A stretch of DNA of 64,000 nt from Mesorhizobium qingshengii (GCF_900103325.1 NZ_FMXM01000008.1:1-64000), one strand, 5' to 3'. Shown: positions 43,551 to 52,174, numbered from the stretch's first letter. Notes: generated by a model not told the origin, from the letters alone. A program made the numbers and translations.

Positions 43551-44102
43551 TCAGTGGGCCGGCGATCCCGTTACCTGGGCCGAAATCGCATCCGGACCAT
43601 ACTCGTCCTCGCCGGAGATCTTCAGGATCTCCTGCAATCGCGTGCGGGCCCGGCTGACACGGCTCTTGATCGTCCCGACCGCGCAACCGCAGATCTCGGC
43701 CGCCTCCTCGTAGGAGAAGCCCGACGCTCCGATGAGGATGATGGCTTCGCGCTGGTCTTCCGGCAATTGTTCGAGAGCGCCGCGAAAATCCTTCAGGTCG
43801 AGCTGACCGTGCTGGGCCGGATGAACGGCAAGCCTGGCCGTCATGATGCCGTCACTGTCCTGCACCTCGCGTCCGCGTTTGCGCATCTGCGAATAGAATT
43901 CATTGCGCAGGATGGTGAAAAGCCATGCCTTGATATTGGTGCCGGGCTGGAAGCTCTCGTGCTTGTCCCAGGCCTTGACCAGCGTTTCCTGGACCAGGTC
44001 GTCGGCCTTGTCGGCATTCTGCGCCAGCGAGACGGCAAAGGCGCGCAAGCTCGGGATTGCCCCAAGCAGATCGGTCTTGAAGCCCTGGGAGACCGCTGCC
44101 AT
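43551..44102 (-). CDS. ecfG: General stress response ECF sigma factor EcfG
   Basis: 183 residues, two sigma domains: region 2 (ADDLVQETLVKAWDKHESFQ; LFTILRNEFYSQMRKRGRE) and region 4 (LPEDQREAIILIGASGFSYE; GTIKSRVSRARTRLQEIL). It reads promoters GGAAC-N16-CGTT, of which ten exact copies surround it. It is held by NepR and released when phosphorylated PhyR takes NepR. Encoded 3 bases after nepR, autoregulated from 44402-44426. Confidence 0.94.
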   Translation of the reverse strand: MAAVSQGFKTDLLGAIPSLRAFAVSLAQNADKADDLVQETLVKAWDKHESFQPGTNIKAWLFTILRNEFYSQMRKRGREVQDSDGIMTARLAVHPAQHGQLDLKDFRGALEQLPEDQREAIILIGASGFSYEEAAEICGCAVGTIKSRVSRARTRLQEILKISGEDEYGPDAISAQVTGSPAH

Positions 44103-44105
44103 GCC

Positions 44106-44309
44106 TCAGTCCTTCTTCTGTGCGGGTTCGGCCTGTTCCAGTTGGCTGAGCAACTGGGCGAAGCGATCCGGCACATCGTCGGAGACCAGCTCGTCGTAAT
44201 ATTGTTTGAGTTTGCGCCCGATTTCGGAATTCGGCCCAAGCGGGTCGCCGGAACCATCCCGGCGCCTGCCCGCGACGCCAGCCAGAATATCTTTCGTCAT
44301 ATCCTTCAT
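44106..44309 (-). CDS. nepR: Anti-sigma factor NepR
   Basis: 67 residues. Its core LGPNSEIGRKLKQYYDELV, then DDVPDRFAQLLSQLEQAE, is the NepR helix pair that clamps EcfG. The start ATG 44309 has AAGGGCGAA upstream. It precedes ecfG in one operon opposite phyR, the standard arrangement of alphaproteobacterial stress loci. Confidence 0.93.
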   Translation of the reverse strand: MKDMTKDILAGVAGRRRDGSGDPLGPNSEIGRKLKQYYDELVSDDVPDRFAQLLSQLEQAEPAQKKD

Positions 44310-44401
44310 TTCGCCCTTGTATTCCCAGCACCCAAGCCGCTCATAAAATTACTCAACACAACGCCAGCGGCATCATCGTCTAGTCGCCCATCCCGAACTC
44401 A

Positions 44402-44426
44402 AACGCCGCCCCGGCGCATTAGTTCC
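44402..44426 (-). promoter_or_regulatory. EcfG-type promoter of nepR-ecfG
   Basis: Minus strand GGAAC (44426-44422), 16 bases, CGTT (44405-44402). Gives positive autoregulation of the sigma factor together with its inhibitor. Confidence 0.85.
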
Positions 44427-44436
44427 ATGCAAGGCC

Positions 44437-44461
44437 GGAACTTTCTCGCGCAACCCGCGTT
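44437..44461 (+). promoter_or_regulatory. EcfG-type promoter of phyR
   Basis: GGAAC (44437-44441), 16 bases, CGTT (44458-44461), 73 bases before ATG 44535. It lies back-to-back with the nepR promoter, 10 bases apart. Confidence 0.85.
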
Positions 44462-44534
44462 GTTTGATCGGGGCTTGCAATCAGCTTGACCTGCAACCTA
44501 TGCAATCACGTCATTCTGAGGGAGACGTCTTACC

Positions 44535-45329
44535 ATGAGCTTATCCGCCACCATCGCACCAAACCTGCCGTTTCTGCGCCGCTTCTCGCGGGCTGTTTCC
44601 GGATCGCAGGAGAGTGGTGATGCGCTGGTCGCCGCGATGCTCGAAGCCATCATCGCCGATGTCGACATCTTCCCCGAGGCATCGAACGACCGCATCGCAT
44701 TATACAAGGTATTCGCCAAGCTTTTCACATCGGTGGCCATCCGCGTTCCGCAGGAGCAGGCGCAGTCGGCATGGGAACAGCGCGCCGCTGCCAATCTGAA
44801 TGCGCTCGCGCCGCGGCCCCGCCAGGCCTTCCTGCTGGTGGCCGTTGAGGGTTTCACGGAGGACGAGGCAGCCGAGATCCTCGATGTCGGCGACCAGGAG
44901 TTTTCAGAGCTGCTTGCCCAGGCAAGCAACGAGATTTCCCGTCAGGTGGCGACTGACGTGCTGATCATCGAGGATGAACCGCTGATCGCCATGGACATAG
45001 AAGAGATGGTCGAGAGCCTCGGGCATCGCGTCGTCGGCACGGCGCGCACCCATGCCGAGGCGGTGATGATGTTCGGCAAGATGCGGCCGAAGATGGTGCT
45101 GGCCGACATCCAGCTCGCCGACGGCAGTTCGGGCATCGAGGCCGTGAACGAAATCCTGTCGTCGACATCGGTGCCGGTCATCTTCATCACCGCATTTCCC
45201 GAGCGTCTCCTGACCGGTGAACGCCCCGAACCGGCCTTCCTGGTCACCAAGCCGTTCAATCCCGATATGGTCAAGGCGCTGATCAGCCAGGCGCTTTTCT
45301 TCGATCGCCAGGCGAAAGCCGCCGCATAG
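44535..45329 (+). CDS. phyR: Stress response regulator PhyR (sigma-like domain plus receiver)
   Basis: 264 residues. The N-terminal half resembles EcfG (FPEASNDRIALYKVFAKLFT; LAPRPRQAFLLVAVEGFTED) but cannot bind DNA. The C-terminal receiver has VLIIEDEPLIAMDIEE, phospho-Asp in MVLADIQLADG near residue 192 and Lys in LVTKPFN. Phosphorylation exposes the sigma-like part, which captures NepR. Start ATG 44535 with GAGGGAG upstream. Confidence 0.95.
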   Translation: MSLSATIAPNLPFLRRFSRAVSGSQESGDALVAAMLEAIIADVDIFPEASNDRIALYKVFAKLFTSVAIRVPQEQAQSAWEQRAAANLNALAPRPRQAFLLVAVEGFTEDEAAEILDVGDQEFSELLAQASNEISRQVATDVLIIEDEPLIAMDIEEMVESLGHRVVGTARTHAEAVMMFGKMRPKMVLADIQLADGSSGIEAVNEILSSTSVPVIFITAFPERLLTGERPEPAFLVTKPFNPDMVKALISQALFFDRQAKAAA

Positions 45330-45335
45330 CGCGCA

Positions 45336-45358
45336 GGGCGTTGCCCGCAGCAACGCCC
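45336..45358 (+). terminator. Stem-loop after phyR
   Basis: GGGCGTTGC / GCAACGCCC around CCGCA, starting 7 bases after the phyR stop. Only a weak T-tract (GTTT) follows, so termination would be partial. Confidence 0.55.
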
Positions 45359-45494
45359 CCGTTTGCCGAGCACGCGCAAAAAGCGAACCACGTACCGAAG
45401 CAGGGCAACGGCGGCGGTGTGGTCGTGCGAGCCCGCGCGTGATCTTTATCTTGGCGCCACGGGTCAGCGGGGGTCGTCTTTTTCGGCAAATGGT

Positions 45495-45519
45495 GGAACA
45501 AACCGCATCTAACCACGTT
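45495..45519 (+). promoter_or_regulatory. EcfG-type stress promoter for the DUF1328 gene
   Basis: GGAAC (45495-45499), 16 bases, CGTT (45516-45519), 30 bases before ATG 45549. Confidence 0.82.
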
Positions 45520-45548
45520 TTTATCGCACCATTCGAAGGAGATGGATC

Positions 45549-45716
45549 ATGCTCTACTGGGCGCTCGTATTTCTCGTCGTGGCGATCATCGCCGGCGCGC
45601 TTGGTTTCGGCGGCATCGCCGGTACGTCGGCCGGCATAGCCCAGATATTGTTTTTCATCTTTCTCGCCTTCCTGATCATCTCGCTTCTCGCCGGCCTGTT
45701 CAAACGGGCGTCGTAA
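45549..45716 (+). CDS. DUF1328-family small membrane protein
   Basis: 55 residues from ATG 45549, ribosome site [30 protein letters not shown] then [20 protein letters not shown], then a third hydrophobic stretch and KRAS end: two membrane helices in the YtjA/DUF1328 pattern. Function unknown; such proteins are stress-induced in other alphaproteobacteria. Its EcfG promoter is exact. Confidence 0.88.
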   Translation: MLYWALVFLVVAIIAGALGFGGIAGTSAGIAQILFFIFLAFLIISLLAGLFKRAS

Positions 45717-45845
45717 CGAAGAGGGCGACTGAACACTGGAAGCCGCACCCCTCAAACGGTTTCCAGCCACCGCCGGGCGGTATCCTGCAAAGGACACCGC
45801 TCGGCGGACCGCTTTTTGCAGGCTGGTTTCGGAAACCCTCTTTTG

Positions 45846-45870
45846 GGAACCCATTTGACGGTGAGCCGTT
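45846..45870 (+). promoter_or_regulatory. EcfG-type stress promoter for the second HWE kinase
   Basis: GGAAC (45846-45850), 16 bases, CGTT (45867-45870), 29 bases before ATG 45900. This places the kinase gene inside the stress regulon. Confidence 0.8.
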
Positions 45871-45899
45871 CAGCCTGAACTGGGTGGACAGGTTGACCG

Positions 45900-46934
45900 A
45901 TGCATTCCAAAACCGGAGACATGAAAGACGACGCGCAGGGCAATGAAGTCATCGCCCTGCATCCCGCCGAGACTGGCATGCAGCTTGGCCGGGCTCTGCT
46001 CCACGCATTGCACAATGCCGGCATTTCCGTTCTCTATCAGGATCGCGAGATGAAAACGGTATGGGCGCGCAACATGCGCGCACCCTGGGTTTCCGACACC
46101 ACTGACGGCAGCGGCGTCCTGCCGGCGGCGCAGGCCGACCGCATCGGCGCGGCCAAGCGCGATGTCATCGCATCCGGCAACCCACAACGCCTCGAAATCA
46201 GTGTTCCCGCCGAAGACGGCTTTCGCTGGTTTCAGGTGTGGGTCGACGCCGACCATGGCGATGGCGGCTCGGTGCAAGGTGTCGTCACCACCATGGTCGA
46301 AACAACCGAGCAGAAACGCCGTGAGCAGACCCTGACGACGCTGTTGCGCGAAGTCAGTCATCGTTCGAAGAACCTGTTGGCGATCATTCAGAGCATAGCC
46401 ACCCAGACCGGGCGCTACTCCGATGGCATCACTGATTTCCTGACACGCTTTCGCGGCCGGCTGCAATCGCTGGCCTCGTCCCAGGATCTGGTAACCTCCT
46501 CCAACTGGCGAGGCGCGGCACTTCACGAACTGGTATCAGGCCAGGTCGGCCGGAACGGAGTGGATCCGTCGCACGGCCTGCGCTTCCGCGGGGCAAATCC
46601 CTATCTCAATCCCAACGCCGCTCTCCATATCGGCCTTGCCATGCATGAGCTCGCCGTCAATTCGGTCAGCTATGGCGCCCTGTCGCGGGCAAACGGCTTC
46701 GTCGAAGTGACGGCCGATCTGACGGCCGCGGCCGACGGTACCACGCTGGCGTTGACATGGGCCGAAGCGATAGGAGCCGACGACACCATCGAGCGCAACC
46801 AGAAGCGTTTCGGCAGCGTCGCGCTCGAGCGCGTCGTGCCCGCGTCCCTGAACGGAACGGCGACCCTTGAGATAGGGCCCGGCCGCCTCGAATACCGCCT
46901 TGTCGTTCCGCACGGCAATTTCGAGACGGAATGA
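45900..46934 (+). CDS. PAS sensor histidine kinase, HWE/HisKA_2 type
   Basis: 344 residues. One PAS-like domain (AGISVLYQDREMKTVWARN; DGFRWFQVWVDADHGD) precedes the kinase core REVSHRSKNLLAIIQSIATQ with phospho-His near residue 153; the ATPase domain has GLAMHELAVNSVSYGALS. Soluble. ATG 45900 follows the EcfG -10 by 29 bases; ATG 45921 is an alternative. Probably a kinase for PhyR or the single-domain regulator, forming a positive loop. Confidence 0.92.
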   Translation: MHSKTGDMKDDAQGNEVIALHPAETGMQLGRALLHALHNAGISVLYQDREMKTVWARNMRAPWVSDTTDGSGVLPAAQADRIGAAKRDVIASGNPQRLEISVPAEDGFRWFQVWVDADHGDGGSVQGVVTTMVETTEQKRREQTLTTLLREVSHRSKNLLAIIQSIATQTGRYSDGITDFLTRFRGRLQSLASSQDLVTSSNWRGAALHELVSGQVGRNGVDPSHGLRFRGANPYLNPNAALHIGLAMHELAVNSVSYGALSRANGFVEVTADLTAAADGTTLALTWAEAIGADDTIERNQKRFGSVALERVVPASLNGTATLEIGPGRLEYRLVVPHGNFETE

Positions 46935-47070
46935 GCGCCCGCGCCCGTCAGATCCTTAACCGGCTGTTCACCATGAAAGCAGATGCTGTTTTTCCCAGGG
47001 ACCGCTGGAACCTGCAGCGTCGCCGGACATTTCCGCAGCAGGACTTGCAGGACGGTGTGGGAGGAATGCC

Positions 47071-47250
47071 TTGACGGTTGCCGACATGAACAGACTGGAG
47101 CAGGCCGCTCGTGTTTCGATGGGCGAGTTTCAGGACTCCGAAGCATCCGCGCCGCCGCTACTTCCTGCTCCTAACGTCTCGCTACGCCTTGTCGCTGTGG
47201 CTCTCGCCGCGGTGATCGTCGCGGTCGTCCTCCTCCCGCTGGCCTACTGA
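47071..47250 (+). CDS. 59-residue C-tail-anchored membrane peptide
   Basis: From TTG 47071 (GGGAGGA 7 bases upstream) or ATG 47086. The start is MTVADMNRLEQAARVSMGEF and the end is LVAVALAAVIVAVVLLPLAY, a single transmembrane helix at the very C-terminus. No family recognised. A near-match stress promoter (GGAAC-N16-CATT at 47007-47031) precedes it. Confidence 0.55.
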   Translation: MTVADMNRLEQAARVSMGEFQDSEASAPPLLPAPNVSLRLVAVALAAVIVAVVLLPLAY

Positions 47251-47329
47251 AATTCCACAACGCCACCCGGTCGTGGCGGCGCCCGCGGCCCGGCGCGCCT
47301 CTTAATTCGCTGGACGGCCCGGCAGCACA

Positions 47330-47354
47330 GGAACTTTGGCGACCATGGACCGTT
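47330..47354 (+). promoter_or_regulatory. EcfG-type stress promoter for the gene at 47379
   Basis: GGAAC (47330-47334), 16 bases, CGTT (47351-47354), 25 bases before ATG 47379. Confidence 0.8.
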
Positions 47355-47378
47355 ACTGTGGCGAGAGGACATGTCGCC

Positions 47379-47705
47379 ATGGAACACATCGCTGCATTGT
47401 TGCTGGTCATCGGTTGCTCGAACACGATGGCCGACTGCCATGAATTGCCGGTGCCTATAAGCGTTTTCGCAACAGCCGACCAATGCGTTGCCGAGCGGCC
47501 GTTTGCCATGGGCGACGTGCAAGGGCAGGCCGAGCACATCATTGCCAAGTGCCTTGCCGTCGATCCGGCGCTGGAAGACGACTACGATCAGATCGTCTGG
47601 AACGTACGTTCGGATGGCACGCTCGACGCTTCTCTGGCAGTTTCCGACCTCGTGGTGGCGTCGAACGGCGTGCGCCCCGAAAAAGACTATCTTCGCCAAC
47701 AATAA
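47379..47705 (+). CDS. Small Cys-containing exported protein, EcfG-controlled, unknown function
   Basis: 108 residues from ATG 47379 (GAGAGGA upstream). The N-terminal hydrophobic stretch (EHIAALLLVIGCSNTMADC) is a weak signal peptide or lipobox. The body has four cysteines in total and a compact acidic domain (IIAKCLAVDPALEDDYDQIV). No known family. Its stress promoter is exact and the leader is short. Confidence 0.7.
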   Translation: MEHIAALLLVIGCSNTMADCHELPVPISVFATADQCVAERPFAMGDVQGQAEHIIAKCLAVDPALEDDYDQIVWNVRSDGTLDASLAVSDLVVASNGVRPEKDYLRQQ

Positions 47706-47788
47706 ATTCCAGCAGCAAAGGCCGATATTTCGTGCTAAATGGCGGCTGGCACTTGCTAAAGTGAGGACACAAAGTGAGGAGTGACTCT

Positions 47789-48034
47789 ATGCGGAAGATG
47801 ATTATTGCCGTGCTCGCCGTAGCTGCCCTTAGCGGCTGCACCTCGACCGAGCAGGATGTGGTTGGCGGCGGCTTGATTGGCGCAGGTGTCGGCGGCCTGG
47901 TCGGCGGCGGCAAGGGCGCGCTGATCGGTGCGGCTGTCGGTGCCGGGTCCGGCCTGCTCGTTCGCAGGCTGCAGAACGGCTATTGCCAGTATCGCGATCA
48001 TCGCGGCCGGATCTACACGGCCCGCTGCAACTAG
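47789..48034 (+). CDS. Glycine-zipper lipoprotein
   Basis: 81 residues from ATG 47789 (GTGAGGAGTG upstream). The lipobox is LAVAALSGCTST, with lipidated Cys near residue 17. A glycine-zipper segment (GGGLIGAGVGGLVGGGKGAL then IGAAVGAGSG) can insert in the outer membrane, and a short Cys-containing tail (NGYCQYRDHRGRIYTARCN) follows. Matches the 17-kDa antigen-like small lipoprotein group. A terminator follows. Confidence 0.85.
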   Translation: MRKMIIAVLAVAALSGCTSTEQDVVGGGLIGAGVGGLVGGGKGALIGAAVGAGSGLLVRRLQNGYCQYRDHRGRIYTARCN

Positions 48035-48057
48035 TTCAGCGATAATCGAAACGTCGA

Positions 48058-48089
48058 CCCGGAGACCGGCCTTGCCGTCTCCGGGTTTT
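48058..48089 (+). terminator. Rho-independent terminator after the lipoprotein gene
   Basis: CCCGGAGAC (48058-48066) pairs with GTCTCCGGG (48077-48085), followed by TTTT. Confidence 0.8.
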
Positions 48090-48131
48090 CGCGGCCTGAC
48101 GCCATAGTCGTCGATGCCGGCCAACAGGTTT

Positions 48132-49754
48132 TCAACCCGTTAGCGGAATTCTTATTTCCACGTTCAGCCCATTGGCTTGAAAATCGCGCTTGATCGTGCC
48201 GCGCAGTTCGCGCGTAACGTTCAGGTCGATCAGCTTGGTGCCGAAGCCTGTAGTGGCCGGCACTTCGAAGTTCTTCTGCCCGGTTTCGCGCCAGTTGAGA
48301 GCAAGCGTCCTCTCGCTTCCGCGCCCTTCGAGTGACCAGTCGACCTTGAGCGCGCCAACCGAATTGCCCGCTTCGCCATATTTCAACGCATTCGTCGCCA
48401 GTTCGTGGAACGTGAGGCCAAGCGCCTGCGTCGTGGTTTCGTCGAGCAGCACCTCCGGTCCCGACAACAGCCCTTCGGGCAGTTCCTTGCCGAACACCTG
48501 ACCAAGCTCGATGCGCAGCAGATCGCCGAGATCGGCCTTCTGCCAGCGCGAGCGCGTCAGCATATCCTGGGACGCCGCCATCGCCTGCAGCCTGGCCGAG
48601 AAGGAGGAGGAAAACTCGTTGACGTCGGTGGCCCGCGAAGCCGTCTGGCGCGCGATCGCCAGCACCCGGGTGATCGAATTCTTGATGCGATGCTTCATCT
48701 CCTGCAGCATCAGGTCTTTTTCGATCAGGCTCTTTTCGGTCGTTTCGTGCAGGCGCGAGGCCGCCTCATAGGCCCGCTCCTGATAGCGCGCCACCAGCGC
48801 GATGGCCCCCGCCAGCAGCAGGCCGAGCAGTCCCAGCATCACCGGAATGGCACGCGACGACGGCTGCGAGAAGGCGCTTGTCGGCCGGAACAGGACGGTC
48901 CACGGCCGGCCGGCCACCACGATCTTGCGGGTGACGAGCAGTCTGTCGCCGAAGGAGGAAGCCGGCGGCGTCTCCGAGCGGAACAGGAGCTTGTCGCCAT
49001 CCACCGCGCCGTCATAGATTTCGGTGTTGACCGGCAGCAGCGGCGAGCGGCTGAGCGCGATCTGGAACAGGTCACGGGCCCGAAACGCCGCATAGAGAAA
49101 GCCGGCAGTGGAGGATCTCGACGCATTGATGACATCGGGCGCGGTTTCGACATTGAGCCGCACGAAGACCAGGAAGCCGGTGAAGGTCTGAGCGGCGCCC
49201 GTACCCTGGCCCAGTTGCAGCAGCCCGCTGGCGTGCTGCTGATCGTCGGACATTGCCTTTTCGATCGCTTCGCGCCGCACCGGTTCGGTGAACATGTCGT
49301 AGCCGATACTGGTCTGATTGGACGGATCAAGCGGTTCGAAAAGCACGATGGGCGCGCGCCAGGGCTGTGTCGTGTCCGGATAGACCGGATGGCTGACGCC
49401 ATGGTCGTGCAGGATGTCGCGTTCGATCGCCGCCTCGTCGCCCGCCTTGGCCAGTCTGAGAAAGCCGATGCCACGCAAGCCGGCAAAATTGTTGTCGACA
49501 TCCAGCGCGTTGAAGAATGCCTTGAACTCATTCTGCGAGATGTCGCCGTTGCGGGCGTCGAACAGGGCCTGCGTCGACCGCAGCAGCGACAGGTGCAGGT
49601 CGATGCGGCTCTCGATCCGGTTGAGTGCGTCGTCGGCCGCCCCTTCGAACTTGATGCGGGCGGCCTCCTGTGTCGCGAAATAGGCAAACCCCGCCATCGT
49701 CATGCTGATCAGCGCAACGGCGATGAACGCGACGATGGGGAAAAGCTTCTTCAA
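48132..49754 (-). CDS. CHASE-domain membrane sensor histidine kinase, HWE/HisKA_2 type
   Basis: 540 residues. An N-terminal membrane helix (IVAFIAVALISMTMAGFAYF), a periplasmic CHASE sensor (FFNALDVDNNFAGLRGIGFL; APIVLFEPLDPSNQTSIGYD), a second helix near residue 310 (VMLGLLGLLLAGAIALVA), and the kinase core LMLQEMKHRIKNSITRVLAI with phospho-His near residue 354. The ATPase domain has GLTFHELATNALKYGEAG. Third HWE kinase near phyR and the only one with an external sensor, so a good candidate for the main stress-sensing kinase. Confidence 0.93.
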   Translation of the reverse strand: MKKLFPIVAFIAVALISMTMAGFAYFATQEAARIKFEGAADDALNRIESRIDLHLSLLRSTQALFDARNGDISQNEFKAFFNALDVDNNFAGLRGIGFLRLAKAGDEAAIERDILHDHGVSHPVYPDTTQPWRAPIVLFEPLDPSNQTSIGYDMFTEPVRREAIEKAMSDDQQHASGLLQLGQGTGAAQTFTGFLVFVRLNVETAPDVINASRSSTAGFLYAAFRARDLFQIALSRSPLLPVNTEIYDGAVDGDKLLFRSETPPASSFGDRLLVTRKIVVAGRPWTVLFRPTSAFSQPSSRAIPVMLGLLGLLLAGAIALVARYQERAYEAASRLHETTEKSLIEKDLMLQEMKHRIKNSITRVLAIARQTASRATDVNEFSSSFSARLQAMAASQDMLTRSRWQKADLGDLLRIELGQVFGKELPEGLLSGPEVLLDETTTQALGLTFHELATNALKYGEAGNSVGALKVDWSLEGRGSERTLALNWRETGQKNFEVPATTGFGTKLIDLNVTRELRGTIKRDFQANGLNVEIRIPLTG

Positions 49755-49913
49755 CGGATGACGCGGTCCCTGGGCAATATCGGACCTTTATGGGCAAGTC
49801 GCCGTGCCAACACAATGGCAAGGCCAAGCCATCCTGACGGCTGGCACATCACGTGAGCGGCAACCAGCGGCCCGCGTCGTCTTGGCAGGGCGGTATTGCT
49901 TGCCGCGATCCGG

Positions 49914-49960
49914 AGCATGATCCCGAAAAGTGGAATCCGGTTTTTTTGAAAGATCATGCT
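49914..49960. repeat. GATC-armed short palindromic repeat, well-preserved copy
   Basis: Arms AGCATGATC (49914-49922) and GATCATGCT (49952-49960) enclose CCGAAAAGTGGAATCCGG and a T-run. It belongs to a family of short palindromic repeats frequent in Mesorhizobium and Bradyrhizobium (recognised from memory); degenerate copies occur at 15161-15200 and 41275-41303. Confidence 0.75.
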
Positions 49961-50008
49961 CGAACCGGGATAGAGCCCCATCCCGATCCTATTGGGATGG
50001 AACCGGAT

Positions 50009-50806
50009 CTAGGCGGCGATCTTCAGCGCGCCCGGTCCAGGAATGGCGCCGGGAGGGCATTTGCCCAGAATGATCATGCCAAGCACCTCGTCCTGTGTCA
50101 CGTCGGTGGTGCGGGCGGTGCCGACGACCTGGCCGTTCTTCATCACGCAGACCCGGTCGGCAAGGTCGAACACATCGTGGATGTCGTGACTGATCAGGAA
50201 GATGCCGATGCCGTCGGACTTGAGCTGCTTGACCAGTTCGCCGACTTGCGCGGTTTCCTGCGGACCAAGTGCCGCCGTCGGCTCGTCCATGATCAGGATG
50301 CGCGCATTGAACAGGATCGCGCGTGCGATCGCCACCGATTGCCGCTGTCCGCCCGACAGCTTGATGACCGGCTCCTTGAAGCGCTGGAAACGGGGATTGA
50401 GCCGCCCCATCACCTTGCGCGCCTCGGCTTCCATGGCAACGTCGTCGAGCGTGCCCCAGGCCGTCATCAGCTCGCGGCCAAGGAACAGATTGGCGGCGGC
50501 GTCGACATTGTCTGCCAGCGCCAGCGTCTGGTAGATCGTCTCGATGCCGTATCTCTTGGCGTCGCGCGGGTTGGAGATCGATGCCTCCTCGCCGTTGACG
50601 AAGATATGCCCTGAGTCGCGCTTGTAGGCGCCGGACAGGATCTTGATCAATGTCGACTTGCCGGCGCCGTTGTGGCCGAGCAGCGCCACGACCTCGCCGG
50701 GGAAAAGATCGATCGAGGCGTCGTCGACGGCGCGAATGCCACCAAAGGCGATCGAGATGTTGCGCATATCGATCAGCGGCGTGCCGGTGGGAGCGGTCTT
50801 GTCCAT
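50009..50806 (-). CDS. Sugar ABC transporter ATP-binding protein, single-domain
   Basis: 265 residues: Walker [17 protein letters not shown], signature [16 protein letters not shown], Walker [13 protein letters not shown] and switch His in [10 protein letters not shown]. The monosaccharide (CUT2) group usually has a fused two-domain ATPase of about 500 residues; this one has one domain, as in FrcA. Ends the operon with permease and binding-protein genes upstream. Start ATG 50806. Confidence 0.93.
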   Translation of the reverse strand: MDKTAPTGTPLIDMRNISIAFGGIRAVDDASIDLFPGEVVALLGHNGAGKSTLIKILSGAYKRDSGHIFVNGEEASISNPRDAKRYGIETIYQTLALADNVDAAANLFLGRELMTAWGTLDDVAMEAEARKVMGRLNPRFQRFKEPVIKLSGGQRQSVAIARAILFNARILIMDEPTAALGPQETAQVGELVKQLKSDGIGIFLISHDIHDVFDLADRVCVMKNGQVVGTARTTDVTQDEVLGMIILGKCPPGAIPGPGALKIAA

Positions 50807-50821
50807 GGTCGCTTCTCCTCC

Positions 50822-52174
50822 CTAAACGCGTTTGCGATAGACGGTGTCGAGCCACACGGCGATGACCAGCACGGCACCGACGACGATGCTCTGCAACGGC
50901 GAGTCGACGCCAAGCAACACCATGCCGGACTGCAGCGACTGCATCAGCAGCGCGCCAAGCATGGCGCCGATGATCGTTCCCGAACCGCCGGCGAGCGACG
51001 TGCCGCCAATGACGGCAGCGGCAATGACCAGCAGTTCGTCGAGCGTGCCGAGCACGTTGGTCGATGAATTCTGTCGCGCCGAGGAGATCGACGCGGCAAC
51101 CGTCGCTAGCACGCCCATGATCATGAACACCTTCATGGTGATCCAGCGCGTGTTGATGCCGGCGAGGTTGGCGGCCTCGGGATTGCCGCCGATGGCAAAG
51201 ACATAGCGGCCGAAACGCGTGCGGTTGGTGATGAAGGTCATGATCAGGCCGACGGCGATCGCCATCAGCACCGGTATGGCGATGCCATGGGCGATGAACA
51301 GGCCGCCTTCGGGAACGGTGATGTTGTTGGCGGCCGCGTATCTGTTCACGATGCCGATCGGCCAGGGATAGGAATTGGCGAGCCACACGGCGCCCATGAT
51401 GACGGCGCAGGTGACCACGCCAAGCAGCGTCTCGGCCCAGATCGGACGCAGCGGAAAACGAAACCGCTTGCGCTGCACCCGCCCGTTGAACAGCGCAAAC
51501 ACCACGGCAAGGCACGCGACGATACCGACGATCCAGCTCCAGGTCGCGCCGATCGATCCCGCCGGACCGCCGCCCATCAGCTGGAAGGTTGCGTCAAGCG
51601 GCGCCACCGTCTGGCCGCTGGTCACCCACCAGGCGGCACCGCGCCAAACCAGCAGGCCGCCCAGCGTGACGATGAAGGCCGGCACCTCGAGATAGGCGAT
51701 TATGAAGCCCTGGAAGGCCCCGATCAGCAGGCCGAGCGCCAGGCCGATGACCAGCGCCAGGACCCATATCCAGGGATTGCCGAGTTCGAGCCCGACAAAA
51801 CGCACCAGGAAATGTACCTGTGCAAAGCCCATCACCATGCCGATCAGGCCCTCGGCGGAGCCGACCGACAGGTCGATGTTGCGCATGACGATGACCAGCA
51901 CCATGCCGCAGGCCATGATGGCGACCGCCGATGTCTGCACCGACAGGTTCCACAGATTGCGCGGCGTGAGAAAGGTACGGCTGTCGAAATCGAGCGGATT
52001 GACGCCGAGGCGCAGGCTGGAAATGACATGCAGCCCGGTCCAGATCAGCAGCAGGGCGCCGATCATGCCAAGCATGCGGGTGTCGATCTCGGTTGCCTTG
52101 AGGAACCGGGCAACCACGCCGAGCTCCGACGCACGCGCGATGTCGGCCTGCGGGTTGGACGTCGTGTCGGTCAT
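50822..52174 (-). CDS. Sugar ABC transporter permease (XylH/RbsC-like)
   Basis: 450 residues with about ten to twelve membrane helices (GLALGLLIGAFQGFIIAYLE; AGINTRWITMKVFMIMGVLA; AVIGGTSLAGGSGTIIGAML). The length and the long hydrophilic insertion fit the xylose XylH branch more than RbsC. Start ATG 52174 with GGGAGGA upstream. CUT2 importer with the binding protein upstream. Confidence 0.92.
   Translation of the reverse strand: MTDTTSNPQADIARASELGVVARFLKATEIDTRMLGMIGALLLIWTGLHVISSLRLGVNPLDFDSRTFLTPRNLWNLSVQTSAVAIMACGMVLVIVMRNIDLSVGSAEGLIGMVMGFAQVHFLVRFVGLELGNPWIWVLALVIGLALGLLIGAFQGFIIAYLEVPAFIVTLGGLLVWRGAAWWVTSGQTVAPLDATFQLMGGGPAGSIGATWSWIVGIVACLAVVFALFNGRVQRKRFRFPLRPIWAETLLGVVTCAVIMGAVWLANSYPWPIGIVNRYAAANNITVPEGGLFIAHGIAIPVLMAIAVGLIMTFITNRTRFGRYVFAIGGNPEAANLAGINTRWITMKVFMIMGVLATVAASISSARQNSSTNVLGTLDELLVIAAAVIGGTSLAGGSGTIIGAMLGALLMQSLQSGMVLLGVDSPLQSIVVGAVLVIAVWLDTVYRKRV

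Noticed and set aside
47007..47031. Eleventh EcfG promoter before the 59-residue gene
   Set aside because: Reads GGAAC-N16-CATT; the -10 has a mismatch to CGTT, so it is not counted with the exact ten, though it may still be weakly active.
47739..47758. Possible sigma-54 promoter (TGGC...TTGCT) before the lipoprotein gene
   Set aside because: The GG to GC spacing is 9 or 12 bases, not the required 10.
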